NCBI RefSeq assembly: GCF_001050155.1
Contig: NZ_LFVY01000008.1
Location: 1-64,000 of the forward strand
Source: Nitratireductor soli
GTDB lineage: Bacteria > Pseudomonadota > Alphaproteobacteria > Rhizobiales > Rhizobiaceae
Length of the DNA stretch: 64,000 nt
Direction: 5' to 3'
Positions 27,399 to 35,942 of this stretch are shown here, one piece after another (within the stretch, counting starts at the first letter, position 1; each line of letters starts with the position of its first letter). The position numbers were made by a program, and so were the translations under genes. Below the pieces are notes generated by a model that worked only from the letters and a program-made list of their open reading frames with translations, was not told the origin of the DNA and did not search any database.

Positions 27399-29858
27399 TC
27401 AGCCCTTCACGCGGTCTCCCGGCGGATCGTAGAGCGGCGCGGTATGGACCGTGGCGGCGAAGCGTTCGTTCGCCACGATGAGTTCGTAGTCTCCCGACGA
27501 CAGGAATGCGTCGTCGACACCGTGTTCGGCGCGCACATAGCCGTAACCGATCGGTTTTCCGACCGTATAGCCGTAGCCGCCACTGGTCAGGTAGCCGACC
27601 GGCACTCCGTTGCGCAGGATGGTTTCCCGTCCGAGCAGAACGACGTCGGGATCCGTCGTGGTGAAGCCCACCAGCCGTTTGGCCAGTGGCTTGCTTGCGG
27701 CGGCCGCACAGGCCTCGCGGCCGATGAACGGGGTATCCTTGCGCAGCTTCACCGCCCAGCCGAGGCCGGCCTCGAACGGATTGTCGTTGGGCGTCACGTC
27801 GGAGCCCCAGGCGCGGTAGCCCTTCTCCAGCCGCAGCGACTCGATGGCCCGATAGCCGACGGGGCGGATGCCGTGGGCCCGGCCCGCCTCCATCAGTGCA
27901 TCGAAGACATCGCCCGTGCCGTCGATGGGCACATGCAGTTCCCAGCCGCGTTCGCCGACATAGGTCACGCGCATGGCGCGAACGGGGTGACCCGCAATCT
28001 CGATTTCCTGCACCCGACCGAAAGGGAAGGCGTCATTGCCGACGTCTGCCTGCGTCACGGCGGAAAGAACCGCGCGGGCGCGCGGCCCCATCAGCGATAG
28101 GGTGCCGTAATTTTCGGTCACGTCGACAAGACGGGCATTCGCGCCGCAGGGCAGATGCTCCTCGATCCAGGCGAAGTCATGGGTGCGAGAGCCGGTGCCG
28201 GTGACGATGTAGAACCGATCTTCCGCGAGGCGCGCAACGGTGAGGTCGCACTCGATGCCGCCGCGCGTGTTCAGGATCTGGGTGTAGGTCAAGCTGCCGG
28301 CAGGCTTGGCGACATGGTTGGCGCAGATCCATTCGAGAGCGTCAGCGGCGTCCGCGCCTGAGAGTTCGAACTTGGCGAAGGACGACTGGTCGAACACGCC
28401 GACCTTTTCGCGCACATGAGCGTGCTCATCGCCGACGGGGCCGAACCAGTTTTGCCGGCCCATGGAATAGACATCCTTGGCCTCCTCGCCGGCCGGCGCG
28501 AACCAGTTCGGCCGTTCCCAACCGAGCTTCGAGCCGAACACGGCGCGATGATGCTTGAGCCTCTCATAGAGCGGCGAGACGATGCGCGGCCGACCGGACT
28601 GGTACTCTTCGTGCGGGAAGGCCACCGTGTAGTGCTTGCCATAGGCTTCCAGCGTGCGTTCCTCGACCCATTTCCGATCCGCGTGAAGACCGGAGAAACG
28701 GCGCAGATCGACGACCCACAGATCCAGCGGCGCTTCGCCCTGCACCACCCATTCGGCCAGGACCCAGCCCGCGCCGCCGCCGGCGGCGATGCCGAAGGCG
28801 TTGAAACCGGCACCGACGAACATATTGGCGCATTCGAGCGCCCGCCCGAGAATGAAGTTGCCATCGGGCGTGAAGCTTTCCGAGCCGTTGATCATCTGCC
28901 TGACACCAGCCTCGCCAAGCGCCGGAACGCGCTCGATGGCTTGTGTCATGTGCTGCTCGAAATGATCGAAATCATCGTCGAAGAGCTGGAATTCCCACTG
29001 GTTCGGCACGTCGCCGCCCGGAAGGCCCGTGGCCCAGCTTTGCGGATTCGGCTCGTAACCGCCCATCACCAGGCCGCCGACCTCTTCCTTGAGATAGATG
29101 CGGCGGTCAGGATCGCGAACGGTGGGCGTGTCGCCCGACAGCCCATCGATCTTCTGCGTGACGATGTACTGGTGCTTGACCGGTTGCAGCGGCACCGAGA
29201 CGCCGGCCATCGCGCCGATCTGACGGGCCCACTGGCCGCCGCAATTGACCACGCTTTCGCAGGCGATGCGGCCCTGTTCGGTTTCAACGGCCGTTATGCG
29301 GTCACCCTCCATTGCGAATCCCGTCACGCGCACGCCTTCGAACAGGCGCGCGCCGTTCATCCGGGCACCCCTGGCGAGCGACTGGGTGATGTCGGAAGGG
29401 CTCGCCTGACCGTCTGTGGGAAGCCAGGAAGCGCCGATCAGATCGGAGGTGTCCATGAGCGGCCACATCCGTTTGACCTCGTCCGGTCCGACAAGCTCCA
29501 TTTCCATGCCGAAACTGCGCGCCGTCGTGGCAAGCCGGCGAAACTCCGTCCAACGATCTTCGTTGGTCGCCAGCCGCAGGCAGCCGGTCATCTTCCAGCC
29601 GGTTTCAAGGCCAGTTTCCTCATGCAGGGTCTTGTAGAGATCGACCGAGTATTTCAGCACCCGGGTGATCGAGGCCGACGAACGAAGCTGGCCGATGAGG
29701 CCGGCAGCGTGCCAGGTGGAACCTGAGGTAAGCTTGCCCTGTTCCAGAAGGACGACATCGGCCTTGTGATCCCGGGCGAGATGATAGGCTGTCGAGCAGC
29801 CGACAATGCCGCCTCCGATGACGACGATCTGGGCGTGCGAAGGCAGGGTCTGGGTCAT
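27399..29858 (-). CDS. dimethylglycine/sarcosine dehydrogenase-like FAD-GcvT protein
   Basis: This 819-residue protein has an N-terminal DAO-type FAD domain (VIGGGIVGCSTAYHL near residue 13, then the STWHAAGL motif whose His carries covalent FAD in dimethylglycine dehydrogenase), an FAO middle domain and a C-terminal aminomethyltransferase (GcvT) folate domain (about 430-819). Such enzymes demethylate N-methylated amines and pass the one-carbon unit to tetrahydrofolate. The start at 29858 overlaps the kinase-like gene by 4 bp; longer upstream reading would run through that gene and is rejected. With EutH and a choline-kinase-like protein it may use N-methyl amino alcohols or acids. Confidence 0.92.
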   Translation of the reverse strand: MTQTLPSHAQIVVIGGGIVGCSTAYHLARDHKADVVLLEQGKLTSGSTWHAAGLIGQLRSSASITRVLKYSVDLYKTLHEETGLETGWKMTGCLRLATNEDRWTEFRRLATTARSFGMEMELVGPDEVKRMWPLMDTSDLIGASWLPTDGQASPSDITQSLARGARMNGARLFEGVRVTGFAMEGDRITAVETEQGRIACESVVNCGGQWARQIGAMAGVSVPLQPVKHQYIVTQKIDGLSGDTPTVRDPDRRIYLKEEVGGLVMGGYEPNPQSWATGLPGGDVPNQWEFQLFDDDFDHFEQHMTQAIERVPALGEAGVRQMINGSESFTPDGNFILGRALECANMFVGAGFNAFGIAAGGGAGWVLAEWVVQGEAPLDLWVVDLRRFSGLHADRKWVEERTLEAYGKHYTVAFPHEEYQSGRPRIVSPLYERLKHHRAVFGSKLGWERPNWFAPAGEEAKDVYSMGRQNWFGPVGDEHAHVREKVGVFDQSSFAKFELSGADAADALEWICANHVAKPAGSLTYTQILNTRGGIECDLTVARLAEDRFYIVTGTGSRTHDFAWIEEHLPCGANARLVDVTENYGTLSLMGPRARAVLSAVTQADVGNDAFPFGRVQEIEIAGHPVRAMRVTYVGERGWELHVPIDGTGDVFDALMEAGRAHGIRPVGYRAIESLRLEKGYRAWGSDVTPNDNPFEAGLGWAVKLRKDTPFIGREACAAAASKPLAKRLVGFTTTDPDVVLLGRETILRNGVPVGYLTSGGYGYTVGKPIGYGYVRAEHGVDDAFLSSGDYELIVANERFAATVHTAPLYDPPGDRVKG

Positions 29859-30766
29859 CGGGAAGCGCGTCCGTATCGAGTGTAATAGGTGTTCAGCGCG
29901 GCTTCGAGCCGCTCGAGATTCTGTTGCGTGTAGGCGATGTAGTCGGTTCCGGGCGCATCGAGATAAATCTCCGAAACCATGCTCCACATGGCCTCGCGCA
30001 GGAGCGAAGCGCACTGCATGGCCGCCAGCGAGCGGCGCAGCGGCCGGTCCGGAGTGCGTCCGAAATAGAAGCCGAGCAGCGCTTCGGATTCCTCGTCCGA
30101 GAAGCTTGCATTGGAGGACAAGCCGGCCAGATCGAACATTGCCGTCGAGAAACCGGCATACTCGAAGTCGATCAGCCACAGCCGTTCGCCATCGTCGAGT
30201 AGATTGGCCGGAAGCAGGTCGTTATGGCCGAAGACGATTGGAAGCGGCGCCTGCGCTGCTTCGAGTTCCTCCGCCAGCGTCAGGTAGGCGGGCAGGTGCT
30301 CCGCCATGCGGCTCCCACCGGCGCTCAGGGTGCGGGCATAGTCGCGGATGACATGGAAAGGCCAGAACATGAAGCCGGGCCCCGAAATGTGGTGTGGCAT
30401 CCGCTCGTGAAAGGTGCGAACGATCCGGGTGACCCGCTCGATGTTGGACCGCACGTCCGCTTCGCCATATGTTGTGGCATTGAGGTGCCTGCAGACCATG
30501 ACGCCGGATTCGGCGTGCTCTACTGCTGGAGCCAGAGAAGCCAGTTCAGCCGCGCGCGCGGTCATCACCTCGCGGTCGCGCAAGACATGGTGAAAGGGGT
30601 AGTCCTTGCCGAAGCGGACGACATGCCCGCCAACATCGTCTGTAACCAGCCAGCTTTCATTGCTGATGCCGCCGATCAGCGGCTCGATTGCAATGGAACC
30701 CTTCCAGATGGGCAAAGCGGCAATCTGTTCGGAGCGCGGGGCGGTGATTTCCCGTGCGTCGGCCAT
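29855..30766 (-). CDS. choline/ethanolamine kinase-like phosphotransferase (APH fold)
   Basis: This 303-residue protein has the aminoglycoside phosphotransferase/choline kinase fold. The catalytic loop is FGHNDLLPANLL (Asp near residue 182), and the metal-binding DFG-like segment is LIDFEYAG (near 200), as in choline and ethanolamine kinases. It is the first gene of the leftward operon, coupled to the FAD-GcvT gene by ATGA and upstream of EutH. Phosphorylation of imported ethanolamine or a methylated analogue is the natural guess. An antibiotic-resistance role is not indicated. Confidence 0.88.
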   Translation of the reverse strand: MADAREITAPRSEQIAALPIWKGSIAIEPLIGGISNESWLVTDDVGGHVVRFGKDYPFHHVLRDREVMTARAAELASLAPAVEHAESGVMVCRHLNATTYGEADVRSNIERVTRIVRTFHERMPHHISGPGFMFWPFHVIRDYARTLSAGGSRMAEHLPAYLTLAEELEAAQAPLPIVFGHNDLLPANLLDDGERLWLIDFEYAGFSTAMFDLAGLSSNASFSDEESEALLGFYFGRTPDRPLRRSLAAMQCASLLREAMWSMVSEIYLDAPGTDYIAYTQQNLERLEAALNTYYTRYGRASR

Positions 30767-30819
30767 GTTTCCTCCCGCAACCTTTGGCTGCTTGTTTTGT
30801 CGGAAGAATTGATGGGGCG

Positions 30820-30849
30820 ATGTGGGAAGTCAATAGAAAAATGTGGGAA
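30820..30849. promoter_or_regulatory. 21-bp-spaced direct repeat at the DeoR divergent promoter
   Basis: ATGTGGGAA occurs at 30820-30828 and again at 30841-30849, exactly 21 bp apart, that is two helical turns on the same face. The pair lies in the AT-rich gap between the kinase-like gene and the divergent DeoR gene. Repeated boxes at helical spacing are common for DeoR-type repressors. Confidence 0.5.
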
Positions 30850-30939
30850 TTTGACCGAATATGATGGTTTGTGGATCATAATCGGGCAAAAACAGTCATA
30901 AAGCGTTGGAAGCAGTCATTTCAGCAAGGACAGGAATAC

Positions 30940-31701
30940 ATGAACTATTCGCCCCGCTACGGTCAGATACTGGAGCTCCTGACACAGGAAGGCACCATGG
31001 GCGTGAATGATCTTGCCCAGCGTCTGAACGTTTCCGTGGAAACGGTTCGGCGTGACGTCAAGGCGTTGGCCAGCCATGGCGAGATCGTGCGGATGCATGG
31101 CGCGATCGCTTTGCCTTCGGTGGTGAGTGAAGCGCCGTTCGAGCGTCGAATGCGGGAAAACCGGCAATCGAAGGAGGCGATTGCCAAGCTCGCCGCATCG
31201 ACCATTCGCGACGGGGAATCGGTGATGCTCGACACAGGCACCACCACCAGCCTTCTGGCCCGAGCATTGCTGGATCACCGGCAGCTGACCGTGGTAACCA
31301 ACTCGTCGGACATCGCGCGCACGCTGGCGACGGTCAACGGGAACAAAGTCTACATGGCCGGCGGCGAATTGCGCAGCGACAGCGGCTCGGCGCTCGGATT
31401 TTCGGCGATCGAGTTCGTCGGCCGCTTCAGCGTCGACCATGCGATCATATCGGCCGGTGCTGTGAATGCAGCGACCGGGATCATGGACTATGATCTTGAA
31501 GAGGCCCAGTTCGGCCAAGCCGTCCTCACCCGGGGCCAGCGGCGCGTTGTCGTCACCGATGCTTCGAAATTCGGGCAGAAGGGGCTGGTGCGTGTCTGTT
31601 CCTTCGCCGAGATCGACGAGTTGATCGTCGACTGCATGCCGCCGGACGATCTGGCCGAGGCACTGCGCCGTGCCGATGTTGCGGTGACGATGGAGGTTTG
31701 A
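30940..31701 (+). CDS. DeoR/GlpR-family transcriptional regulator
   Basis: This 253-residue protein has the DeoR helix-turn-helix (MGVNDLAQRLNVSVETVRRDVKAL, about residues 20-43) and the sugar-isomerase-like sensor domain with LDTGTTTSLLA and the VTDASKFG motif. DeoR proteins usually repress the divergent operon and are released by a phosphorylated ligand. The divergent operon begins with a small-molecule kinase, so the kinase product could be the inducer. AGGA precedes the ATG at 30940; an upstream start at 30871 lacks such a site. Confidence 0.9.
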   Translation: MNYSPRYGQILELLTQEGTMGVNDLAQRLNVSVETVRRDVKALASHGEIVRMHGAIALPSVVSEAPFERRMRENRQSKEAIAKLAASTIRDGESVMLDTGTTTSLLARALLDHRQLTVVTNSSDIARTLATVNGNKVYMAGGELRSDSGSALGFSAIEFVGRFSVDHAIISAGAVNAATGIMDYDLEEAQFGQAVLTRGQRRVVVTDASKFGQKGLVRVCSFAEIDELIVDCMPPDDLAEALRRADVAVTMEV

Positions 31702-31793
31702 TGAAGATGGGCACAGGGCGAACGCTGCTCAGCGCCTCACTCTGTCAAAAGTCCGCGTGACGCCGCGCGGTTCGGCCAATCCCTTCAGTCTCC

Positions 31794-31925
31794 CGGTGCG
31801 GCTGCCTTTCGGACGGCCGCCATCGGTCATGGTGGAGGGTTGCCAGCGGCCTACCTCGTCCCGGACTATTGAGTCAGGCCCTTGGGCGACGGCGACAGCG
31901 TATGGAGCCGGTATTCTCCCGGAGA
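31794..31925. repeat. AraC 3'-end region shared with 20831-20961
   Basis: This copy spans the last 20 codons of the intact AraC gene and 72 bp downstream of it. It aligns with 20831-20961, which lies before the aldehyde dehydrogenase gene. The downstream spacer is conserved although no aldehyde dehydrogenase follows here, so this locus has lost, or was copied without, that operon. Confidence 0.7.
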
Positions 31926-32831
31926 GGCCCGGAAACGGGCGCGGAACTGCCGGTTGAAATAGGACAGGTCGTTGAAGCCCGCATCGAAGGCGATGGTCGA
32001 GATGCGCTCGCCGGCGATGGCCTCCTGACCCAGGAGCCGCTGGCGCGCATAGTCGAGCCGGGCGGCGATCAGGCATTCCGAAAGCGAGGAACCGTCCGCC
32101 TGGAAGCGACGCTGGAGGGCCCGCAGGCTGACGCCCATGGCCGCGGCCACGGCGGCCGGCGTGCAATCGGGATCGCGGAAGCGTTGCGTGATATAGGCGC
32201 GGGTCCTGGCGACAAGCAGGTCGCTGCTGGTCGCGGCGGTAGGCAGTTCGCCCTCTTCCAGGCTGCACAGATAGGCACCCATGAGATTGAAGAAGGCTTC
32301 GCTGACGAAATGCTGTTGCGGCAGGGCGCCCTCGGCCTCCAGGACGCGGTCGATCGTTGCACGCATCGCCTGGCCGATGGCCGATGCGCCGGGGATCGAG
32401 CAGCCTCCCAGCGCGCTGATGCCGAACCGGTGGGCAAAATCGGCACGGTTGAGATGCACCGAATATTGCACGCTGCCGCTGCCGCCATAGACGAAATGCG
32501 AGGGATAGGCTGAATCGATCATCATGAAGTCGCCGGGCGACAGGCGCACTTGTGCATCGCCCTGGCGCATCACGGAGTGGCCCGCCTTTTGCAGCACGAG
32601 GAAGAGGTGCTCGGCCGAATCCTGCCGGATGCAGCGCCAGTCGCGGTCGATCTCGGCGGCGCTGTTTTCGACGACCGCGACCGACAGCGCCTGCCGCCGG
32701 TTGAGCGTGATCATGCCGCGCATGTCCCGGCGACCCTGCGGCGGCAGAACCTGGAAATTCCCGCAAACGTCGCGCACGCCGGCCTGAAACGCATCCAGCG
32801 GCACGAGACCGTTCGCCTCATGTAACGGCAT
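31866..32831 (-). CDS. AraC-family regulator (FeaR-like)
   Basis: This 321-residue protein has an N-terminal AraC-binding-like sensor domain (residues 1-190, with LSPGDFMMIDS) and a C-terminal pair of helix-turn-helix motifs (MGVSLRALQRRF and IAFDAGFNDLSYFNRQFRARF). The layout matches FeaR, the activator of amine oxidase and phenylacetaldehyde dehydrogenase in E. coli. A fragment with the same C-terminus sits directly before the aldehyde dehydrogenase/amine oxidase operon at 17.4-20.8 kb. This intact copy could still regulate that operon from a distance. GGGAGGAAG precedes the start. Confidence 0.9.
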   Translation of the reverse strand: MPLHEANGLVPLDAFQAGVRDVCGNFQVLPPQGRRDMRGMITLNRRQALSVAVVENSAAEIDRDWRCIRQDSAEHLFLVLQKAGHSVMRQGDAQVRLSPGDFMMIDSAYPSHFVYGGSGSVQYSVHLNRADFAHRFGISALGGCSIPGASAIGQAMRATIDRVLEAEGALPQQHFVSEAFFNLMGAYLCSLEEGELPTAATSSDLLVARTRAYITQRFRDPDCTPAAVAAAMGVSLRALQRRFQADGSSLSECLIAARLDYARQRLLGQEAIAGERISTIAFDAGFNDLSYFNRQFRARFRASPGEYRLHTLSPSPKGLTQ

Positions 32832-32894
32832 CGGCTTCCTCCCTGCCGTGTCGCCCTTACGACACCTCCCGAATGAGCAGATGAAGCAGCGTAT

Positions 32895-33812
32895 TCAGCT
32901 TTTGGGGTTCGGGCAAGAAGCGCTGCCGGCTGGATCCTGCTGCTTGCTGGCCTCGATACAGTTTTCGATGAAAAGCGTAACGGCGCGGTTCTGGCTTGCG
33001 CGCTGCGCAACAATGCCGATCTCGCGGACGATCTCCTGTCCCGACAGGGGCAGGCAGCCCACTTTCTTCATTTCGCCGCGATGGGCTTCGGCATCCGGCA
33101 CGATGGCGACGCCCATGCCTTCCGCCACCATGCGCAAAAGCGTGGGGATGTCGTCGATCTCGACCCAATCCATGACAGCGGTTCCGGTTCGCTCGAGCAG
33201 CCGGTCGACCAGGCGCCCGCCGAAAGACACGCGGTTGTAGCGCAGGAAGGGCCGCGTGCTGACTATGTCCTGCCATTTGTCGTCCTCCACGTCCGGCGGC
33301 ACCGCCAGGACGAATTGCTCGCTCACCAGCCTGATCCATCTCAGGTGACGCGGAAGGCCGAAATCGGGGCGGACGATGATCGCCAGATCGAGCGCGCCCG
33401 TATCGACGCGGTCCAACAGTTCCAGCGACGTGCCGGGTGCAATGTGCACCTTGTGCCCGGGGCGGAAGCGATGAAAAGGCAGCAGCGCGCGCTTGGCGAT
33501 TGTCGGCTGCGCGGAGGCGATGGCGCCGATGCGCAACAGGCCGTACGCCTCCTCCTGCGAAACGGGTGCGCCGAGATTGTCCGCCAGGGCGAGCATTTCT
33601 CGGGCGCGGCCAAGAACCTGCTGTCCCGCCTCGTTCAGCTCTGCCGATCGCCCCGTTCGGGCAAACAGCGCGAACCCCAGATGCTTTTCCAGGCGCCGCA
33701 TATGGCCGCTCACCGCCGATTGCGTCAGGCCGATGCGGTCTCCGGCGGCGGCGAACGTGCCGTAGCGGGCGATGGCGACTAGGGTTCTGAGTTCCGAAAT
33801 CATCTCATTCAT
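32895..33812 (-). CDS. LysR-family transcriptional regulator
   Basis: This 305-residue protein has the helix-turn-helix GTFAAAGDRIGLTQSAVSGHMRRLE and a LysR effector domain. A matching helix-turn-helix fragment remains at 20972-21060. The start is not sharply defined: ATG codons at 33812 and 33803 both lack a strong ribosome-binding site; 33812 is chosen. It lies 63 bp upstream of the AraC gene on the same strand and is divergent from the VOC gene at 33905, with an inverted repeat between them. Confidence 0.87.
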   Translation of the reverse strand: MNEMISELRTLVAIARYGTFAAAGDRIGLTQSAVSGHMRRLEKHLGFALFARTGRSAELNEAGQQVLGRAREMLALADNLGAPVSQEEAYGLLRIGAIASAQPTIAKRALLPFHRFRPGHKVHIAPGTSLELLDRVDTGALDLAIIVRPDFGLPRHLRWIRLVSEQFVLAVPPDVEDDKWQDIVSTRPFLRYNRVSFGGRLVDRLLERTGTAVMDWVEIDDIPTLLRMVAEGMGVAIVPDAEAHRGEMKKVGCLPLSGQEIVREIGIVAQRASQNRAVTLFIENCIEASKQQDPAGSASCPNPKS

Positions 33813-33832
33813 CACGATTTGCGTGGCTAAAC

Positions 33833-33847
33833 ACGATAACATATCGT
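33833..33847. promoter_or_regulatory. inverted repeat in the lysR-VOC gap
   Basis: ACGAT-AACAT-ATCGT lies between the divergent LysR and VOC starts, within an AT-rich stretch. The 15-bp size fits a LysR T-N11-A type site. Moderate confidence from position only. Confidence 0.45.
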
Positions 33848-33904
33848 TTTTCGTGTGGTTCGAAAGCGGATATACCAGCCCCGTATTCTGTTTTGGAGAC
33901 GCAA

Positions 33905-34333
33905 ATGACCGAACAAGCCATCCGCCCGTTCCACCTGGCTTTCCCCGTCGACGACCTGGAAGCCGCCCGTGCCTTCTACAAGGGCCTGCTTGGGTGCGGC
34001 GAAGGCCGCAGCTCGCCCGACTGGGTCGATTTCGACTTTCACGGCCATCAGATCGTCGCGCATCTGGCGCCTGGCGAATGCGGCAAGGCGGCGACCAATG
34101 CGGTCGACGGGCATGGCGTGCCGGTCCGTCATTTCGGTCTGGTGATGGACATGGACGAATGGCGGCAGACGGCCGACCGGCTGACCAAGGCCGGCGTAAA
34201 ATTCGTCATCGAACCCTATATCCGCTTCGAGGGGCAGCCGGGCGAGCAGGCGACCATGTTCTTCAACGACCCGGCGGGCAACGCCGTCGAATTGAAGGCG
34301 TTCAAGAACATGGACCAATTGTTCGCCAAGTAG
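33905..34333 (+). CDS. VOC-family (glyoxalase-like) protein
   Basis: This 142-residue protein has the two-repeat VOC fold: an N-terminal FHLAFPVDDLEAARAFYKGLLGC, a middle VRHFGLVMDMDEW and a C-terminal FFNDPAGNAVELKAF. H14-like, H80-like and the final Glu provide a possible metal triad. It is highly similar in type to single-domain dioxygenase-like VOC proteins of unknown substrate. GGAG lies 8 bases before the ATG. A divergent LysR gene probably regulates it. Confidence 0.87.
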   Translation: MTEQAIRPFHLAFPVDDLEAARAFYKGLLGCGEGRSSPDWVDFDFHGHQIVAHLAPGECGKAATNAVDGHGVPVRHFGLVMDMDEWRQTADRLTKAGVKFVIEPYIRFEGQPGEQATMFFNDPAGNAVELKAFKNMDQLFAK

Positions 34334-34361
34334 CGGCGGCTGTCAGGCAGGTTGTTTTTCC

Positions 34362-34405
34362 GCATTTGTGCGGACGTCAGGTGAAACCACCTGACTGCAA
34401 AATGC
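34362..34405. repeat. two-copy covarying hairpin element, copy 2
   Basis: The inner stem GTCAGGTG/CACCTGAC (34376-34383 and 34388-34395) with an AAAC loop is the same as in copy 1 (23934-23976). The outer stem GCATTTGTGC/GCAAAATGC differs from copy 1, but pairing is kept. It sits between the convergent VOC and SDR genes and ends on the SDR stop codon, so it can serve as a terminator for both. Confidence 0.65.
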
Positions 34406-35136
34406 TAAAGCGTCAGACTGCCGACGCTGGCCCCGCCGCAGACGAACAGCGTCTGGCCGGTGACGAAACCCGCCTTCGGGTCGGCGAAGAACATGAAGGC
34501 GTTGGTCACGTCCTCGACCACGCCCAGACGCCCGACCGGGATGCGGGTCGCCAGATCCGCCTCCTGCTCGCTGCCCTTGGGGATCACGCCCCAGAAATTG
34601 TCGGTCAGGATCGGCCCCGGCGCCACCACATTGACGGTGATCTGGTGCGGGGCGAGTTCCAGCGCCCAGGTGCGCGCCATGCCGATCATGCCGGCCTTCG
34701 AGGCGCCATAGGCCGTGCGGGTCTTGGCGCCCAGTGCCGCGCGCGAGCCGTTGAACAGCACGCGGCCGAACCGCCGTTCCTTCATCGACGGCAGGAAGGC
34801 CTGCAGCAGGGTCAAGGCCGAGCCCAGGTGAAGCTGCGCCAGGCCGGTAATGTCCTCGGGCTTGGCGTCCTCGATCAGATTCGGCCAGATCAGACCGGCA
34901 TTCTGCACGAAATGCGTTACCCGATGGCCGGCAGCGATCTCCGTTGCAGCCTGTCTGACCGCATCCGCGTCGAGCAGATCGGCTTCGACGGAACTCAGCC
35001 GGTCGTGCGAAAACTCCGGCGCGCGTCTTGCCACCGAAATGACATGGTAACCTTCCGCCAGCATGCGCTGCGCCAGGTCCGCGCCGATGCCCTTGTTGCC
35101 GCCGGTGATGACGGCCGTCAGTTCCATGTCCGTCAT
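34405..35136 (-). CDS. short-chain dehydrogenase/reductase (SDR)
   Basis: This 243-residue classical SDR has TGGNKGIG for cofactor binding, the NAG motif in VQNAGLIW, an active-site Ser in FNGSRAAL and the YGASK pair (Y143, K147). The substrate is not determinable. It is the last gene of the leftward ring-hydroxylation operon and overlaps the cyclase gene by 4 bp. Typical roles here would be re-aromatising a cis-dihydrodiol or oxidising a hydroxyacyl intermediate. Confidence 0.92.
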   Translation of the reverse strand: MTDMELTAVITGGNKGIGADLAQRMLAEGYHVISVARRAPEFSHDRLSSVEADLLDADAVRQAATEIAAGHRVTHFVQNAGLIWPNLIEDAKPEDITGLAQLHLGSALTLLQAFLPSMKERRFGRVLFNGSRAALGAKTRTAYGASKAGMIGMARTWALELAPHQITVNVVAPGPILTDNFWGVIPKGSEQEADLATRIPVGRLGVVEDVTNAFMFFADPKAGFVTGQTLFVCGGASVGSLTL

Positions 35137-35942
35137 TGTGCGTCCTTGCTCGGCACGAGAGCGATCACGCGCAGCGGACTGCCGGTGCCGTTCCTGATCT
35201 TCAGCGGGGTGGCGATCAGCATTGCGCCGGTCGGCGGCAGGCGATCGAGATTGTTGAGGCATTGCAGACCGTAGCGTCCAGCACCATGCAGGAAGAAATG
35301 CGCCGGATAAGGCGGCGTGTAGTGCGCGCCTTGGCCGGCGTCGGTGCCGACCGTCTCCGTGCCGAAGCCGCGAATACCGCGTCCGTCGACCAGCAGCTTC
35401 ACCGTCTCGGGCGTCGGACCCGGCGAATGGGCGCCATCCTCCCGCATGTTGAGGTATTCCGCACCGCGCCGTTTCGACCAGTCGGTGCGCATCAGCACCC
35501 AGCTTTCCGCCGGGATGCGGCCATGTTCGGCCTCCCAGGCCTCGATGATCTGCGGCGTCAGCTCGAAATCCTCGTTCGCTTTGGCGCCTGCCGAGCAATC
35601 GATGACGCAGACCGGACCGATGAAGCGCTCGGCGGGTATCTCGTCGACGCTGCCATTGGGCACGTCGCGGCCGGAAATCCAGTGCGACGGGGCGTCGAAA
35701 TGCGTTCCCGTGTGCTCGCAGCAGGTGAAATTGTGCCATTTCCACGCCGGACCGCGATGATCGTAGGCAGAGATCTCCTCCATGCGGAAGCGGGCGCACT
35801 GGCCGAATTCCGGCGGCAGGACGATGACCGGAAAATCCGGGTCGAGCGTGTGGGTGAGGTCGATCACCTCGACCGCGCCCGAGGCCAGCGCCAGCGCCAG
35901 GTCGCCGATGAGGGCGGCAGGTTTTTGTGCGTGGACGTTCAT
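35133..35942 (-). CDS. cyclase-family metal hydrolase (kynurenine formamidase-like)
   Basis: This 269-residue protein belongs to the cyclase family, with the metal-binding HTGTHFDAPSHW (near residue 78) and a C-terminal histidine region. Relatives include kynurenine formamidase and isatin hydrolase, which open amides or lactams with Zn or Mn. It is coupled to the SDR gene and overlaps the DUF35-SDR gene by 4 bp. In an operon for ring dihydroxylation and CoA thioesters it could hydrolyse a lactone or amide intermediate. The substrate is unknown. Confidence 0.9.
   Translation of the reverse strand: MNVHAQKPAALIGDLALALASGAVEVIDLTHTLDPDFPVIVLPPEFGQCARFRMEEISAYDHRGPAWKWHNFTCCEHTGTHFDAPSHWISGRDVPNGSVDEIPAERFIGPVCVIDCSAGAKANEDFELTPQIIEAWEAEHGRIPAESWVLMRTDWSKRRGAEYLNMREDGAHSPGPTPETVKLLVDGRGIRGFGTETVGTDAGQGAHYTPPYPAHFFLHGAGRYGLQCLNNLDRLPPTGAMLIATPLKIRNGTGSPLRVIALVPSKDAQ

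Noticed and set aside
29859-30179. N-terminal extension of the FAD-GcvT protein
   Set aside because: It would read through the kinase-like gene in another frame; the ATG at 29858 fits the family start and overlaps the upstream stop.
35137-35799. SDR gene extended upstream as a 464-residue protein
   Set aside because: The extra part is an out-of-frame reading of the cyclase gene; the SDR begins at 35136 with its cofactor motif right behind the start.
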